Source: Couchioplanes caeruleus
GTDB lineage: Bacteria > Actinomycetota > Actinomycetes > Mycobacteriales > Micromonosporaceae
Assembly (NCBI RefSeq): GCF_023499255.1
Contig: NZ_CP092183.1
Span: 317,501-381,500 of the forward strand
Direction of reading: 5' to 3'
Length of the DNA stretch: 64,000 bases
The position numbers and the translations under genes were made by a program. The notes beneath the pieces are model-generated. The model saw only the letters and a program-made list of their open reading frames with translations, was not told where the DNA came from and did no database searches. Shown one piece after another: positions 35,286 through 44,225 of this stretch. Each line of letters begins with the position of its first letter. Position 1 is the first letter of the stretch.

Positions 35286-35365
35286 GTCCCGTGTTCGGTA
35301 CCCCGTCGTACTGTCAGATCCGTCAGGTGACCGCTGACCTGCGCGGACGTGATGTTGTCAGATGG

Positions 35366-36217
35366 TCAGGCGGTGACCGTGACCATGAAGTACACCGGCC
35401 GCCGGCTCGGGAAGAACGGCCGGCCGTGCTCGTCGACCATCTTCCAGCTGACCCAGCACTTGCCCGGACGCTTCGGCGCGGTCACCGGAACGCTGATCAT
35501 CACCTGCTCGCCGGGCGGCGTGTCACCGATCGCCACCCGATCCGGCACCCGGCACCCGTCGCCGTCGGCGGTGGGGTTCATCCGCTCGAGGAAGCGGTTG
35601 TGCCAGTCGACCGTTCCGACGTTCGCCAGCGCCCACACCTTCACGAAGTGGGAGTTCACCTTCACGCGCGTACCGTCGGGGATCGTGACGTCGGCGACGA
35701 ACCTGCTCGCGTCGCCCGGTATCAAAGAGTCCGAGAACGCCGACGGTGACGGCGACGGCGTTCCCGTCGCGCCGCCGACGCCGTCCGGGGACGACCGGCC
35801 GCGGACGGTGAAGGCCGCGGCGACGACCGCCACCGCGGCAACCGCGGCCGCGGCGGCGAGCCACGGCAGCCGGTGCCTTCGCGTGCCGACGACTTCCTCC
35901 GCCGCCCGGGGTTCGTCCGGCGCCGCCTGCTGCTCCGCGGCGGTCGGCAGGGGATGCTGAGCCGCCTCCCACCGGCGCCGCCACTCGGCCTCGTCCGCGT
36001 CGCACGCCCGGACGAACTCACGCGTGGTCTCCCACGAGGGGAACCTCGTTCCCGCGGCAGCCTCGTGCAGTGTCGTGTGCGAGATCCGGCCGGACCGCCC
36101 CGCCATCTTGCGGAAGGACGGGTTGCCCACGTCCGCCCGCAGCACGCCCAACTGCTCGGCGAACCTCCGCGCGGCCATACCGTCCGCCGTCGACTCCTCG
36201 GCAGCACGCTGGTCCAT
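35366..36217 (-). CDS. Membrane-anchored HTH protein with NBR1-Ig-like extracellular domain
   Basis: 283 aa. Residues about 14-80 are a helix-turn-helix-like segment (FAEQLGVLRADVGNPSFRKMAGRSGRISHTTLHEAAAG..FPSWETTREFVRAC) common in actinobacterial proteins. A single membrane helix follows (LPWLAAAAAVAAVAVVAAAFTV), then an external domain resembling the NBR1-type Ig fold: FVKVWALANVGTVDWHNRFLER, PPGEQVMISVPVTAPKRPGKCWVSWKMVDEHGRPF. It lies divergent to the ESX-like operon (178 bp apart). Possible role as a membrane-bound regulator or scaffold is inference. Confidence 0.78.
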   Translation of the reverse strand: MDQRAAEESTADGMAARRFAEQLGVLRADVGNPSFRKMAGRSGRISHTTLHEAAAGTRFPSWETTREFVRACDADEAEWRRRWEAAQHPLPTAAEQQAAPDEPRAAEEVVGTRRHRLPWLAAAAAVAAVAVVAAAFTVRGRSSPDGVGGATGTPSPSPSAFSDSLIPGDASRFVADVTIPDGTRVKVNSHFVKVWALANVGTVDWHNRFLERMNPTADGDGCRVPDRVAIGDTPPGEQVMISVPVTAPKRPGKCWVSWKMVDEHGRPFFPSRRPVYFMVTVTA

Positions 36218-36394
36218 CCGTCCCCCATGTCAGAAACCGTCGGCAGAGCGGATTAGAGGGTACAGAAAGGGCTCGGCGATCATCGATGTGTGCCGTCCCG
36301 GGCCGCCCTCGCGGGGGCCTCCCCGGCTCCATGGCCTGCGGTATCGTGGTCGCCTTGCGACGGGGGTCGATGCTTGGTGACGGGGGAGGTCACG

Positions 36395-36772
36395 ATGCCG
36401 CACAGCGGTGATGAGCTCGGTGCTGACCTGGTGGATCTGTGGGAGGCCGGGCAGTACGAGCTGAAGCCGGTGGCAGGGCAGATCCGCGAGGCCGCGGGCG
36501 CGCTGCTGCTGGCCGACAACAGCGGCTACAACTGGTACCGCGACGGCAAGCTCGGCGGTCCGTACGGTCCGGCGAAGCCCGCCTGGGAGAGCCTGCGCGA
36601 CGACTTCTTCGAGATCCTGCGGACCACGGCGGAGAACCTCGACCTGACCGGCGACGCGATGGTCCTCGCCGCGGACGAGTACGCGAGCACCGACTCCGTG
36701 GCGGGGAAGAAGTTCGAGGAGCTCAAGCCCGCGGTCGAGGCCGCGCACGCCCAGGACGGTGTGCCGCAGTGA
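36395..36772 (+). CDS. Small ESX/WXG100-like helical protein
   Basis: 125 aa from ATG 36395 with GGGGAGG five bases upstream. All-helical, acidic, without signal peptide: LGADLVDLWEAGQYELKPVAGQIREAAGALL and WESLRDDFFEILRTTAENLDLTGDAMVLAADEYASTD. The helix-loop-helix plan and the context suggest an ESX secretion-associated partner. Its stop overlaps the GTG of the next gene (GTGA, 36769-36772), so the two are coupled and may form a heterodimer. Confidence 0.7.
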   Translation: MPHSGDELGADLVDLWEAGQYELKPVAGQIREAAGALLLADNSGYNWYRDGKLGGPYGPAKPAWESLRDDFFEILRTTAENLDLTGDAMVLAADEYASTDSVAGKKFEELKPAVEAAHAQDGVPQ

Positions 36773-37725
36773 GCTACGAGCAACTCGCGGACCACGCCGC
36801 GAAGTTGGAGACCTCCGCCATCGAGATGGATCTCAAGCAGCGGGGTTTCACCAAGAGCCACGGCAAGTGGTACGGCGGTTCCGGCATCACCGACGAGACG
36901 ATGCAGACCGTGGTCGACACGACGGCCGGGCGTTTCGCCGGGGTGGCCGAGATGTTCGCGCCGTTCCTGAACATGCCGGACCCGGCGGGGTTCGAGCCGG
37001 CGATCGCCGCGGTGACCAAGACGGCGTCCAAGCTCAACAACGGCACGGCCCCCGACGTGGTGAACAACGTCGGCGTGACCGTCAACGAGGCGCTCGGCGG
37101 CATGGACCGGGTGGGCACGCTGGTCGCCGACTGGCGCGGGCCCGCGGCGGCGGCGTTCCGCAACAACTACCTCGACCGCTTCAAGGGCGTCACGGCCAAC
37201 CAGTACGCGATGGCGCTGACCCTCAAGGGCGGCCTGGAGGCCGAGCGGGGCCTGTGGAAGGCCGCCCGTGAGAGCGTCGACCAGCTCGCCCACGCCGCGC
37301 AGCAGTCGCTGGACGCGATGCTCGACTGCAACCCGAAGGAGACGGCCTGCCTGCTCACGGTCGTCGGATCGATCTTCGCGGTGGCCGCGGCCGTGCCCAG
37401 CTTCGGCGCCTCCCTGGCGATCACCCTGACCGTGGTCGGCGAGGTCGCCTCGTCCGCGGCGTCGATCCCGATGGAGGACCCGAAGCCCGTACGGTTCAAC
37501 GGCAAGAACGCCATGGCGATCGTCGAGCAGATCCGCAAGGGCCTCGAGGAGCTGGCGAAGGACATCACCGAGAAGGAACGCGTGATCGCCGACGCGATGG
37601 CCTCCTCCCACTCCGTGCTGACCGGCAGCCGCGAGAAGTTCATGTCGAACCGTCCCGCGCTGGCCGACGCCACCGCCGCGACCGTCACCGGCAACGGCCC
37701 CAACGGCCTCGGCACGGCGGAGTGA
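36769..37725 (+). CDS. WXG100-domain protein, probable ESX substrate
   Basis: 318 aa from GTG 36769. A WXG motif appears as VADWRGPAAAAFRNNYLDRF (about residues 123-142) in a helical hairpin. Two hydrophobic stretches follow (CLLTVVGSIFAVAAAVPSFG and LAITLTVVGEVASSAAS), then a helical C-terminus with a T-A-A-T tail. This is the layout of larger type VII-secreted proteins of actinobacteria with a pore-like or linker region. Lies in an operon with a smaller helical partner upstream. Confidence 0.72.
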   Translation: MSYEQLADHAAKLETSAIEMDLKQRGFTKSHGKWYGGSGITDETMQTVVDTTAGRFAGVAEMFAPFLNMPDPAGFEPAIAAVTKTASKLNNGTAPDVVNNVGVTVNEALGGMDRVGTLVADWRGPAAAAFRNNYLDRFKGVTANQYAMALTLKGGLEAERGLWKAARESVDQLAHAAQQSLDAMLDCNPKETACLLTVVGSIFAVAAAVPSFGASLAITLTVVGEVASSAASIPMEDPKPVRFNGKNAMAIVEQIRKGLEELAKDITEKERVIADAMASSHSVLTGSREKFMSNRPALADATAATVTGNGPNGLGTAE

Positions 37726-37732
37726 GGATCTG

Positions 37733-38245
37733 ATGGGCGAGCTGGCCGACCGGATCGACAGCATGCGCGTCCGTGCCTCCACGCCGGACGGTGCCATCAC
37801 CGCGGAGCTGTACGACCGAAGCAGGCTGACGCTGACGTTCCTGCAGGGCTGGTACGACCTGTGCGACGACAGCGACCTCGAACGGCGGCTGGCCACGCTG
37901 GCGCAGCTCCTCTGGGTCGCGCGCACCCGCGAGTACTGGCGTACCTTCAGCGACGTGGCGGGCGAGACCGTCACCGGTGAGGACACCCCGGTGAGTTCCC
38001 GTGACCTCGACTGGCGCGAGGAGCGCGACGCGCTGGTGGCGCGCGGATACTCGGCCGACGGCCGGATCGCCGTCAAGGCGGTCGGCATGCGGCAGTGGGA
38101 AGTGCACATCAGCCCCGGTACGGTACGGGCGCTGTCGGAGCGGGAGTTCGCCGAGGCGGCGGCGCAGGCGGCCGGTGAGCTGATCAACGACCAGCTGGCG
38201 AAGATCGCCGCGCTGTCCAACAAGTACTACGGGTACGACCGGTAA
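37733..38245 (+). CDS. YbaB/EbfC-like ESX-associated protein
   Basis: 170 aa cytoplasmic protein. Both halves echo the YbaB pattern: an N-terminal ASTPDGAITAELYDRSRLTLTF and a C-terminal SADGRIAVKAVGMRQWEVHISPGTVRALSEREFAEAAAQAAGELI. YbaB-like proteins are frequently encoded with ESX substrates in actinobacteria, perhaps as nucleoid or chaperone-like factors. Seven bp after the WXG protein gene. Confidence 0.6.
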   Translation: MGELADRIDSMRVRASTPDGAITAELYDRSRLTLTFLQGWYDLCDDSDLERRLATLAQLLWVARTREYWRTFSDVAGETVTGEDTPVSSRDLDWREERDALVARGYSADGRIAVKAVGMRQWEVHISPGTVRALSEREFAEAAAQAAGELINDQLAKIAALSNKYYGYDR

Positions 38246-38266
38246 AGAGCGAGGGAGATCCGACCA

Positions 38267-39091
38267 GTGCGAGGCAAAGTATGGCTGGCCGCCGGCGCCG
38301 CGGTCGTGGTCGTGCTGGCGGTCGTCGTCGTGGTGCTGCTGGTCCGCGGCGGCAGCGACTCCCCGCAGGCGCAATGCCGCCTGGCCACCCCGCCGTCGAC
38401 CGCGCCGGTCGACGACACGAGCACCGTCCGCATCGCCGAGCAGGGCTACACCCGGGTCGGATCGCCGGCGCTGTCCACCGTGACCATCGGCGCGGTCCTG
38501 GAGAATCCGAGCGACCGGGTCGCCTACCGCACCCGGGTCACGTTCGACGTCCTCGGCCCCGACGGGCGCAGCGTCGTCACCGACTCGTTCCGCCGCTTCC
38601 AGGTCCTCGAGGTGCCGATCATCCTGCCCGGCGCGAAGATCCCGGTCGGCGACTCCCTCGCCGCCACCCGCCTCGCCGAGGTCGGCTCGGTCACGATCAA
38701 ACCGGTGGTGAGCCAGTGGCTGCCGGCCGGCGACGGCAACGACGGCCTCGCCCCCGTGACCACCACCCTCGTGCCGGACAAGACCACCCGCGACGCCGAG
38801 GGCAGCGGCGTCATCACGTACGACGCCCGCTCGGCCAACTGCACGGACCTGGTCTCCCGCGGCTCGTCGTACGTCCTGCGCGACGCCGGCGGGAAGATCA
38901 TCGGTGGCGGGCTGTCCGACGAGGCCGAGCCCTCGGGCTGCGACATCTCCGAGAACCGCTACCCCAACAGCTTCAACACGGCCCTGCGGAGCATTCCGCA
39001 GGGGGCCGAGCTGGCCAGGACCGAGGTGGCATCCCTCTGCGACCTCGGCCCCCGCCCCGCACCGACGGGCTCCGGAGCGCCCATCAACTGA
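38267..39091 (+). CDS. Membrane-anchored extracellular protein in the ESX-like operon
   Basis: 274 aa from GTG 38267. One N-terminal membrane helix (VWLAAGAAVVVVLAVVVVVLLV) followed by an exported domain with four spaced cysteines (AQCRL, ANCTDL, SGCDIS, SLCDLG) and beta-rich sequence (TVTIGAVLENPSDRVAYRTRVTFDVLGPDGR), reminiscent of FxLYD/late-embryogenesis-like beta-sandwich domains. Co-transcribed with the WXG100-type genes. Function unknown. Confidence 0.72.
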   Translation: MRGKVWLAAGAAVVVVLAVVVVVLLVRGGSDSPQAQCRLATPPSTAPVDDTSTVRIAEQGYTRVGSPALSTVTIGAVLENPSDRVAYRTRVTFDVLGPDGRSVVTDSFRRFQVLEVPIILPGAKIPVGDSLAATRLAEVGSVTIKPVVSQWLPAGDGNDGLAPVTTTLVPDKTTRDAEGSGVITYDARSANCTDLVSRGSSYVLRDAGGKIIGGGLSDEAEPSGCDISENRYPNSFNTALRSIPQGAELARTEVASLCDLGPRPAPTGSGAPIN

Positions 39092-39117
39092 ACGCCCGGG
39101 GAGCAGCTCAACACGAC

Positions 39118-39702
39118 CTAGCCCTGCTTCTCCAGCCCGATACGCAGCACGTCCGCGGCCCGCCGCACCTCCGCGCGTACCGTCGCCGGTTTGCCGGGAT
39201 GGCGGCGCAGGCTCTCGTACTGCACGCGCCACAGGCCGAGCAGGGCGGCGGCCGTGATCTGCGGTTCCGGATCGGCCGGGTCCACTCCGTCACGGGCCGC
39301 AAGGGCCTCGGCCGCCACGGCGACGAACCGGTCCATCATGTCGTTGCGGTAGGCCCGCAGCGACGGCGCCGCCTCCAGCAGCTCGCCGAAGCGCCGGTAG
39401 CCCTCCGGGTTGCCGGCGAACCCGTCGAGCTCAGCGTCGAGCAGGCGCAGCGCGGCCTCGATCGGCGTGTGTCCGGTCGACGCGAGCGCCTCCCGCAGGG
39501 CCGTGGTCGTGCCTTCGAGCCGGTCGAGCAGCAGCGCCTCCTTGGTCGGGAAGTAGTTGAAGACCGTCTTCTCCGACACCCCGCACGCCCGCGCCACCTC
39601 GGCCACCCGTACGCCGTCGAACCCGCGCTCCACGAACATCCGGGTCGCCGTGTCGGACAGTCGCTGCCGCATCTGCCGCTTCTTCTCCTCGCGCAGGCTC
39701 AT
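39118..39702 (-). CDS. TetR-family transcriptional regulator
   Basis: 194 aa. N-terminal TetR helix-turn-helix: DTATRMFVERGFDGVRVAEVARACGVSEKTVFNYFPTKEALL. The C-terminal ligand domain is helical (ALRLLDAELDGFAGNPEGYRRFGELLEAAP). Divergent from the SRPBCC gene; a palindromic operator lies between the two (39712-39743), so it probably represses both genes until a small ligand binds. Confidence 0.94.
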   Translation of the reverse strand: MSLREEKKRQMRQRLSDTATRMFVERGFDGVRVAEVARACGVSEKTVFNYFPTKEALLLDRLEGTTTALREALASTGHTPIEAALRLLDAELDGFAGNPEGYRRFGELLEAAPSLRAYRNDMMDRFVAVAAEALAARDGVDPADPEPQITAAALLGLWRVQYESLRRHPGKPATVRAEVRRAADVLRIGLEKQG

Positions 39703-39711
39703 CGGCCGATC

Positions 39712-39743
39712 TTACTGCTACTGTATTTTTACAGCCACAGTAA
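39712..39743. promoter_or_regulatory. Palindromic operator for the TetR regulator
   Basis: TTACTGCTACTGTA (39712-39725) and TACAGCCACAGTAA (39730-39743) form a 14-bp inverted repeat with 12 matching positions and a TTTT spacer, in the 53-bp gap between the divergent tetR-type and SRPBCC genes. It is also an AT-rich island in a GC-rich genome, so it probably overlaps the promoters. Confidence 0.75.
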
Positions 39744-39755
39744 AAGGAGACGGTG

Positions 39756-40199
39756 ATGAGCGAGTTCCGGATCACCCGCGACTACCCGCACCCGATCGAG
39801 CACGTCTGGCGTGTGCTCACCGACCCCGAGCTGGTCCCGCGCTGGACCACGACCGGCCAGGGCGGCCGGCCCCAGGGCTTCGCGCCGGTCGCGGGTACGA
39901 AGTTCCAGTTCATCGCCAAGCCGATTGCCGGCTGGCGCGGCATCGTCGACTGCGAGGTCCTCGAAGTGGACGCGCCGGCGCTGATGCGCTACTCGTGGAT
40001 CGGCGACGAGGGGGCCGCGCCGAGCTTCGTCACCTACCGCCTCCAGCCGATCGCCGGCGGCACCCGCTTCACCTGGGAGCACACCGGCTTCGCCGGCATC
40101 GGCGGCTTCTTCATGTGCCGACTCCTGCGGTCGGTACGGGCCAGAATGCTGACCGTGGCGTTACCCGCGGTCCTCGACGATCCCAAGCTTCCGGCCTGA
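39756..40199 (+). CDS. SRPBCC (START/AHSA1-like) family protein
   Basis: 147 aa from ATG 39756 with AAGGAG six bases upstream (GTG 39753 is adjacent). AHSA1/START-type ligand-binding fold: FRITRDYPHPIEHVWRVLTDPELVPRWTTTGQGG at the start, DCEVLEVDAPALMRYSWIGDE in the middle and YRLQPIAGGTRFTWEHTGF near the end. Binds a hydrophobic ligand or works in stress response; probably under control of the divergent TetR regulator. Confidence 0.88.
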   Translation: MSEFRITRDYPHPIEHVWRVLTDPELVPRWTTTGQGGRPQGFAPVAGTKFQFIAKPIAGWRGIVDCEVLEVDAPALMRYSWIGDEGAAPSFVTYRLQPIAGGTRFTWEHTGFAGIGGFFMCRLLRSVRARMLTVALPAVLDDPKLPA

Positions 40200-40406
40200 T
40201 CACCCTTCCCGGCCCGCTGCCGGCTGCCAGCGCGTACGCCGCGGTCCGCGCGCCCATCGCCGAGGGTGGCGGCTGCGCGTGGTTCGCCAGCCGGGGCATC
40301 GGCCGCCCGGTAGCCGAGTCGCTGAGCGAGAACCGACCGATATCAATGATGCGAAACCCCACTCGGCTGCGTCGGCACAGCTCAGCGGAGGAACGGTCGA
40401 GCGGCA

Positions 40407-40469
40407 TGGCGGAGGGCGTGGGATTCGAACCCACGGAGACGCGGAACGCCTCACCGGTTTTCAAGACCG
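40407..40469. repeat. attL: 63-bp 3' fragment of tRNA-Ser
   Basis: A 63-bp sequence identical to 58433-58495. It contains the CCA end, acceptor strand, T arm, variable arm and anticodon region of tRNA-Ser read on the minus strand, then diverges (A at 40470 instead of G). It is the left attachment site of the integrated element, made by site-specific recombination inside the tRNA gene. It is not a functional tRNA because the 5' half is missing. Confidence 0.95.
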
Positions 40470-40572
40470 ACAGCCGCGACCATGCTGAGCAGGCCAAACG
40501 CCTTTGGCGCTCGGTGCGTTGCCGGACCCATGCCGTCGATACGGTCAGCGAGCGGAACGGAACCGCGACCCG

Positions 40573-43500
40573 CTATAGCAGCCTTACAACACCATCCGCT
40601 GCCTCGTGCTGGCTACCGGCAAGGCCGTAGAGGGGTTTGCGGTCTGAGGGGAGGGCTGGCCAACGGGCGCCGATGGCGGCCAACTGGTTACGATCGACGA
40701 CATCGCTGGCTAATACCGAGGCGAGTAGTTCGGCCTGAGCGGGTTCCAGCTCGACCAGGCGGGTCAGGACGGTTAGCAGGTCGACTAACTCGCTGGTCCA
40801 GCCCGGCTCCCAGACGTCGACATGGACATCGTCGAGAGGAGATCCTCGGCGCCCGCCTGGTTCCTTCTTGCGGTAGTTGAACCAGGACTTGATGATGTTC
40901 CGGCCGCCGACGGCGTAATTCCAGACGCCCGCCCGGACGGGGCCGAACTCACCTTCCCCGACGGTGATTACCTGGCGTTGTAGGTCGTAGCTGATCGTCT
41001 CAGGCATCCGGGTGACCGGGACCAAAGACAGCGGCTGGCGCGCGTCGCCGGAGGAGAATCGAATCGATCCGGTCGGCCGCTCCGGTGCGACGGATGCTTC
41101 GCCGTAGGTGTGTAGCCAGAGGATCTGGCGGCCGATCTCGACCGCAGTACACCACAGCGTGGCCTCAGCGGTGATGGGTACCCGGATGCCGGGAGTAGTC
41201 AGTTCGTCCGCGAAGGTGGCGGTGAAGGCCGGATGCGCCGTGATCCCAGCGATGTAGGCGAAGACGTCGGCTGCGGTGATATCTACATTGAGCCGTTCCG
41301 CCAGCGCATCCAGCAGCCCTGGGGCGAGATTCGGAGTACCGCCTGGGTGTAGGTGGGGCAATACTCGGCCACCTTCCGACCCCTTGAAGAAGTGGAAGTC
41401 GGGAATTAAGGCCGAGAATGCAAGTCCGGGACCGGACTTGATGGCATTGCGGTGCAGCTCGACTGCGAAGACTTGGCCCGGTACGCGGGCTGACCAAAGG
41501 TCACGGCGAGGCATGTCCATGAGGCGCGGGTCGGCAAGGATCCACTGGCGGTCGAAGGCTCGGTAACCAACCCGCACGCTGGCCGCGTTCGGCTCGACTT
41601 CGTCGATCACGGGGATGCCCGGGTTCGGGTGCGTGTCGTCGCCGGGAAGGCGAGGCTTGACCTTCACCAGGTTGGCGTCACGGCCTTCCTTGAACATTTC
41701 GGCTTTTCGCTGCGGGTCCGTCTCACCGACCAGCATCGCCCAGCGCCTGCTGAGCACGTCCCGGCTGGGTGCGTAAACCCACGTTCGAGTCGGGAACAGA
41801 CCTGGCGAATACCAGGGCATCAGATCGTCGAGCGCGGGGTACGTGTCCCAACTGCCGGCTGCGGCGGGTGTGAGCGGGGCATCCCATTCAGTCCGGCAGT
41901 CTCGCCAGGCGTCGTCGTCGAGCTGCATCTCTGCCATCGCGGCAAGCTTGTCCGCTCTTCGGCCGGTCAGGCTGCGGTGATGGATCAGCGCTGGCTTGTC
42001 ACGGCTGGTGCCGGCAGCTCGAACGAAGATGCCGATGGCGAGCGGCTGCCGAACGCCGGGGAAGATCCGCGTTGGGATGTCCGGGGTCTGCCCCTCGGGT
42101 GTGAGATCGATGATCCAGCCCTCGGAGGCGTGCCGTCGGAGATATTCACGCATGCCGGTGAAGGCGGGACCCGCCAGGTAGCCGGAGGTAGTAACGAAAC
42201 AGATCACGCCAGCGTCGCCGTCGTTCGGGCCGAGGGTCGACTCCCATACCTTCCACGTGGCCCAGCGCCAAAAATAGACATAAAGGTTCTTGAGCTTCGC
42301 CTTGAACCGTGCGATTCCGGGGTTATACCAGTCTTCTAGCGGCGCCGAGGCGCCCCGCGTGCTGTCGAGACCGGTGGTGCCGTTCTCGACCCAACCGCCC
42401 TCGCCGTTAGCGAGTTCTGCGTACGGCGGATTGCCAATGACCACGGTGACATTAGCGCGGGCCTTGATGGCGTTGGCCTTGCGCCGAGCCCGGGCGATGA
42501 GTTGCAGCCCGGAACCGAGCTGGACGTCATTGGCATGTGGGTCGTCGAGCGTGTTGGTAACAAAAAGCTTCATACCCTCCGCTGGAGGGGACGCCCCGTG
42601 CGTGGCTAGCAGGTCCGCGGCGCGAAGCTCGGCCACCGCATACGGTCCCATCTGCAGTTCAAAGCCGATCACTCGTTCAGCGGCCAGCTTGACGGCGCCG
42701 GCAACTGCACCCGGACCGTCGTGAGCCTCGGCGACCTTGGCGATACGTTCGAGAACGGTTTGCAGGTAAGTGCCGGTGCCCATCGCCGGGTCAACGGTGA
42801 GCACGTTGGGATCGGCGAAGCCACGTGGCTTGCCGAGCCGGGACACGAGGACATCCTCAGTAAGCCGAACCATCTGTTCGACCAGCTCGACCGGGGTGTA
42901 ATACGACCCGGACGCCTTCCGCAGTTCGGGATCGTACTCGTCGAGAAAATGCTCGTAGAGATGCAGGTAGGTGTCGCGGCGGCCACGCCGAACCCTCGGC
43001 CAGTCCACAACGTCGACAAGTCGGGCGAGCAGATCGAGGGTTACCTTGAAGTCGCGCGCGAGGTCATCGGTGAGGAGTTGCAGGGCCCGACCCATTAGCG
43101 AATGTTCGGCACGAAGCTGCTCACCGATGGTGTGCAACGACTGACCCGTAACTTTGATCGAGTCGGTACGGGCCAGCAACAGCGCGAACGTCACCGTTTG
43201 CGCATACCCGTCAGCGAACGTTGCGTCGTCAGCCTGCGGAAAGAGCATCCGCCGCCAATCCTGCGCTAGTCCCAGGAACGGCTGCACCTCCCGCTCGGCA
43301 CCTGACCGGACCGCCTTCCGCTCGGCGGCGAGCTGATCCAGAACCTCACCCCGCAACAGCCGCGTTAGAGGGGCGACAGCGCGCACCAGCGCGCCAACGC
43401 TCGTAATCGGCGCCGGTTGCCACCGCAAGAAATCCGTCAGCAGTTTCTGAAACGCTGGCGGGGCACTGACACCGCCGCTGTCAAGATTGCCGGAGAAGCG

Positions 43501-43956
43501 GACCGGCGCATCGACCAGCTCGCCATCGCGGTAAAGCCGCCATTCTGTGCCGTTGGTGTAGAGCAAGTTCGGCAGGTCGCGTTGGCGCTCCCACTGGACC
43601 CGGTCGTGACCGCGCAGCCCATTGGGATCGATGCTCTTGCCAGGCGCCTTGACCTCTACATAGCCAGTGATCGCACCACCAACGCTGACTCCGTAGTCGG
43701 GCCGGACCTGCCGCTCAGTGTCGCGGACCTCATCGTGAAAGACAGCCGTCACTCCCAACTGTCTTCCAGCGGCTCCGAGAAGTGTCTCGATAGGGCTGCG
43801 AATCGCGGCCTCGCGCTCGCCCGGGCCGGCCAGCTTCGAAGCGCAAGCCGCACTGAAGTCGCGGACCGCAACGTCCATCCAATTCTTACTCCCCGGCGCC
43901 CTTACCTCCGCCGAGGAATCCTGGACTCGATCTTCCTGCCAAGAAACCGGATGCAC
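40573..43956 (-). CDS. Type ISP-like restriction-modification fusion (nuclease, N6-adenine methyltransferase, specificity domain)
   Basis: 1127 aa; ATG 43878 (MDVAVRDFSAACASKL), preceded by GGGGAG, may be the true start. The N-terminal domain carries a PD-(D/E)xK-type site: D87 in RPDYGVSVGG and E101-V-K103 in GYVEVKAPGK. The methyltransferase has motif X-like SGSYYTP (349-355), motif I DPAMGTGTYL (389-398) and motif IV NPPY (509-512). The C-terminal third resembles the target-recognition domain of type ISP enzymes. No helicase domain is evident between nuclease and methylase, unlike LlaGI-type enzymes. It probably defends the host and the element against phage. Confidence 0.85.
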   Translation of the reverse strand: MHPVSWQEDRVQDSSAEVRAPGSKNWMDVAVRDFSAACASKLAGPGEREAAIRSPIETLLGAAGRQLGVTAVFHDEVRDTERQVRPDYGVSVGGAITGYVEVKAPGKSIDPNGLRGHDRVQWERQRDLPNLLYTNGTEWRLYRDGELVDAPVRFSGNLDSGGVSAPPAFQKLLTDFLRWQPAPITSVGALVRAVAPLTRLLRGEVLDQLAAERKAVRSGAEREVQPFLGLAQDWRRMLFPQADDATFADGYAQTVTFALLLARTDSIKVTGQSLHTIGEQLRAEHSLMGRALQLLTDDLARDFKVTLDLLARLVDVVDWPRVRRGRRDTYLHLYEHFLDEYDPELRKASGSYYTPVELVEQMVRLTEDVLVSRLGKPRGFADPNVLTVDPAMGTGTYLQTVLERIAKVAEAHDGPGAVAGAVKLAAERVIGFELQMGPYAVAELRAADLLATHGASPPAEGMKLFVTNTLDDPHANDVQLGSGLQLIARARRKANAIKARANVTVVIGNPPYAELANGEGGWVENGTTGLDSTRGASAPLEDWYNPGIARFKAKLKNLYVYFWRWATWKVWESTLGPNDGDAGVICFVTTSGYLAGPAFTGMREYLRRHASEGWIIDLTPEGQTPDIPTRIFPGVRQPLAIGIFVRAAGTSRDKPALIHHRSLTGRRADKLAAMAEMQLDDDAWRDCRTEWDAPLTPAAAGSWDTYPALDDLMPWYSPGLFPTRTWVYAPSRDVLSRRWAMLVGETDPQRKAEMFKEGRDANLVKVKPRLPGDDTHPNPGIPVIDEVEPNAASVRVGYRAFDRQWILADPRLMDMPRRDLWSARVPGQVFAVELHRNAIKSGPGLAFSALIPDFHFFKGSEGGRVLPHLHPGGTPNLAPGLLDALAERLNVDITAADVFAYIAGITAHPAFTATFADELTTPGIRVPITAEATLWCTAVEIGRQILWLHTYGEASVAPERPTGSIRFSSGDARQPLSLVPVTRMPETISYDLQRQVITVGEGEFGPVRAGVWNYAVGGRNIIKSWFNYRKKEPGGRRGSPLDDVHVDVWEPGWTSELVDLLTVLTRLVELEPAQAELLASVLASDVVDRNQLAAIGARWPALPSDRKPLYGLAGSQHEAADGVVRLL

Positions 43957-44225
43957 AGTCCTACAACGACGGCGTACCCGGCTGCGGTTACGTCCCGTAA
44001 GGACGACCTATTACTCTGCCCCCGCCCTCGGGGGCCACGTTAAGAAGACCTGACATGAACACGGGCGTGGGCGGTCCGACGATGGTCTGCTCGGCTCCAC
44101 CCCGGCCGTCGGCGGGCAGGACAGCCCTGCGCAACCACCCTCCCGGTACCGCTCATTACCTTCGGCTCTCCGCCTTCGACGGCCATGTAAGTTTGACGCC
44201 TGCCACGCCAGCTGACGGGGCGTGT

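Noticed and set aside
35226..35365. Possible c-di-AMP (ydaO) riboswitch upstream of the M15-like peptidase gene
   Set aside because: The conserved ydaO core elements are not recognisable; only an RBS-sequestering hairpin is supported.
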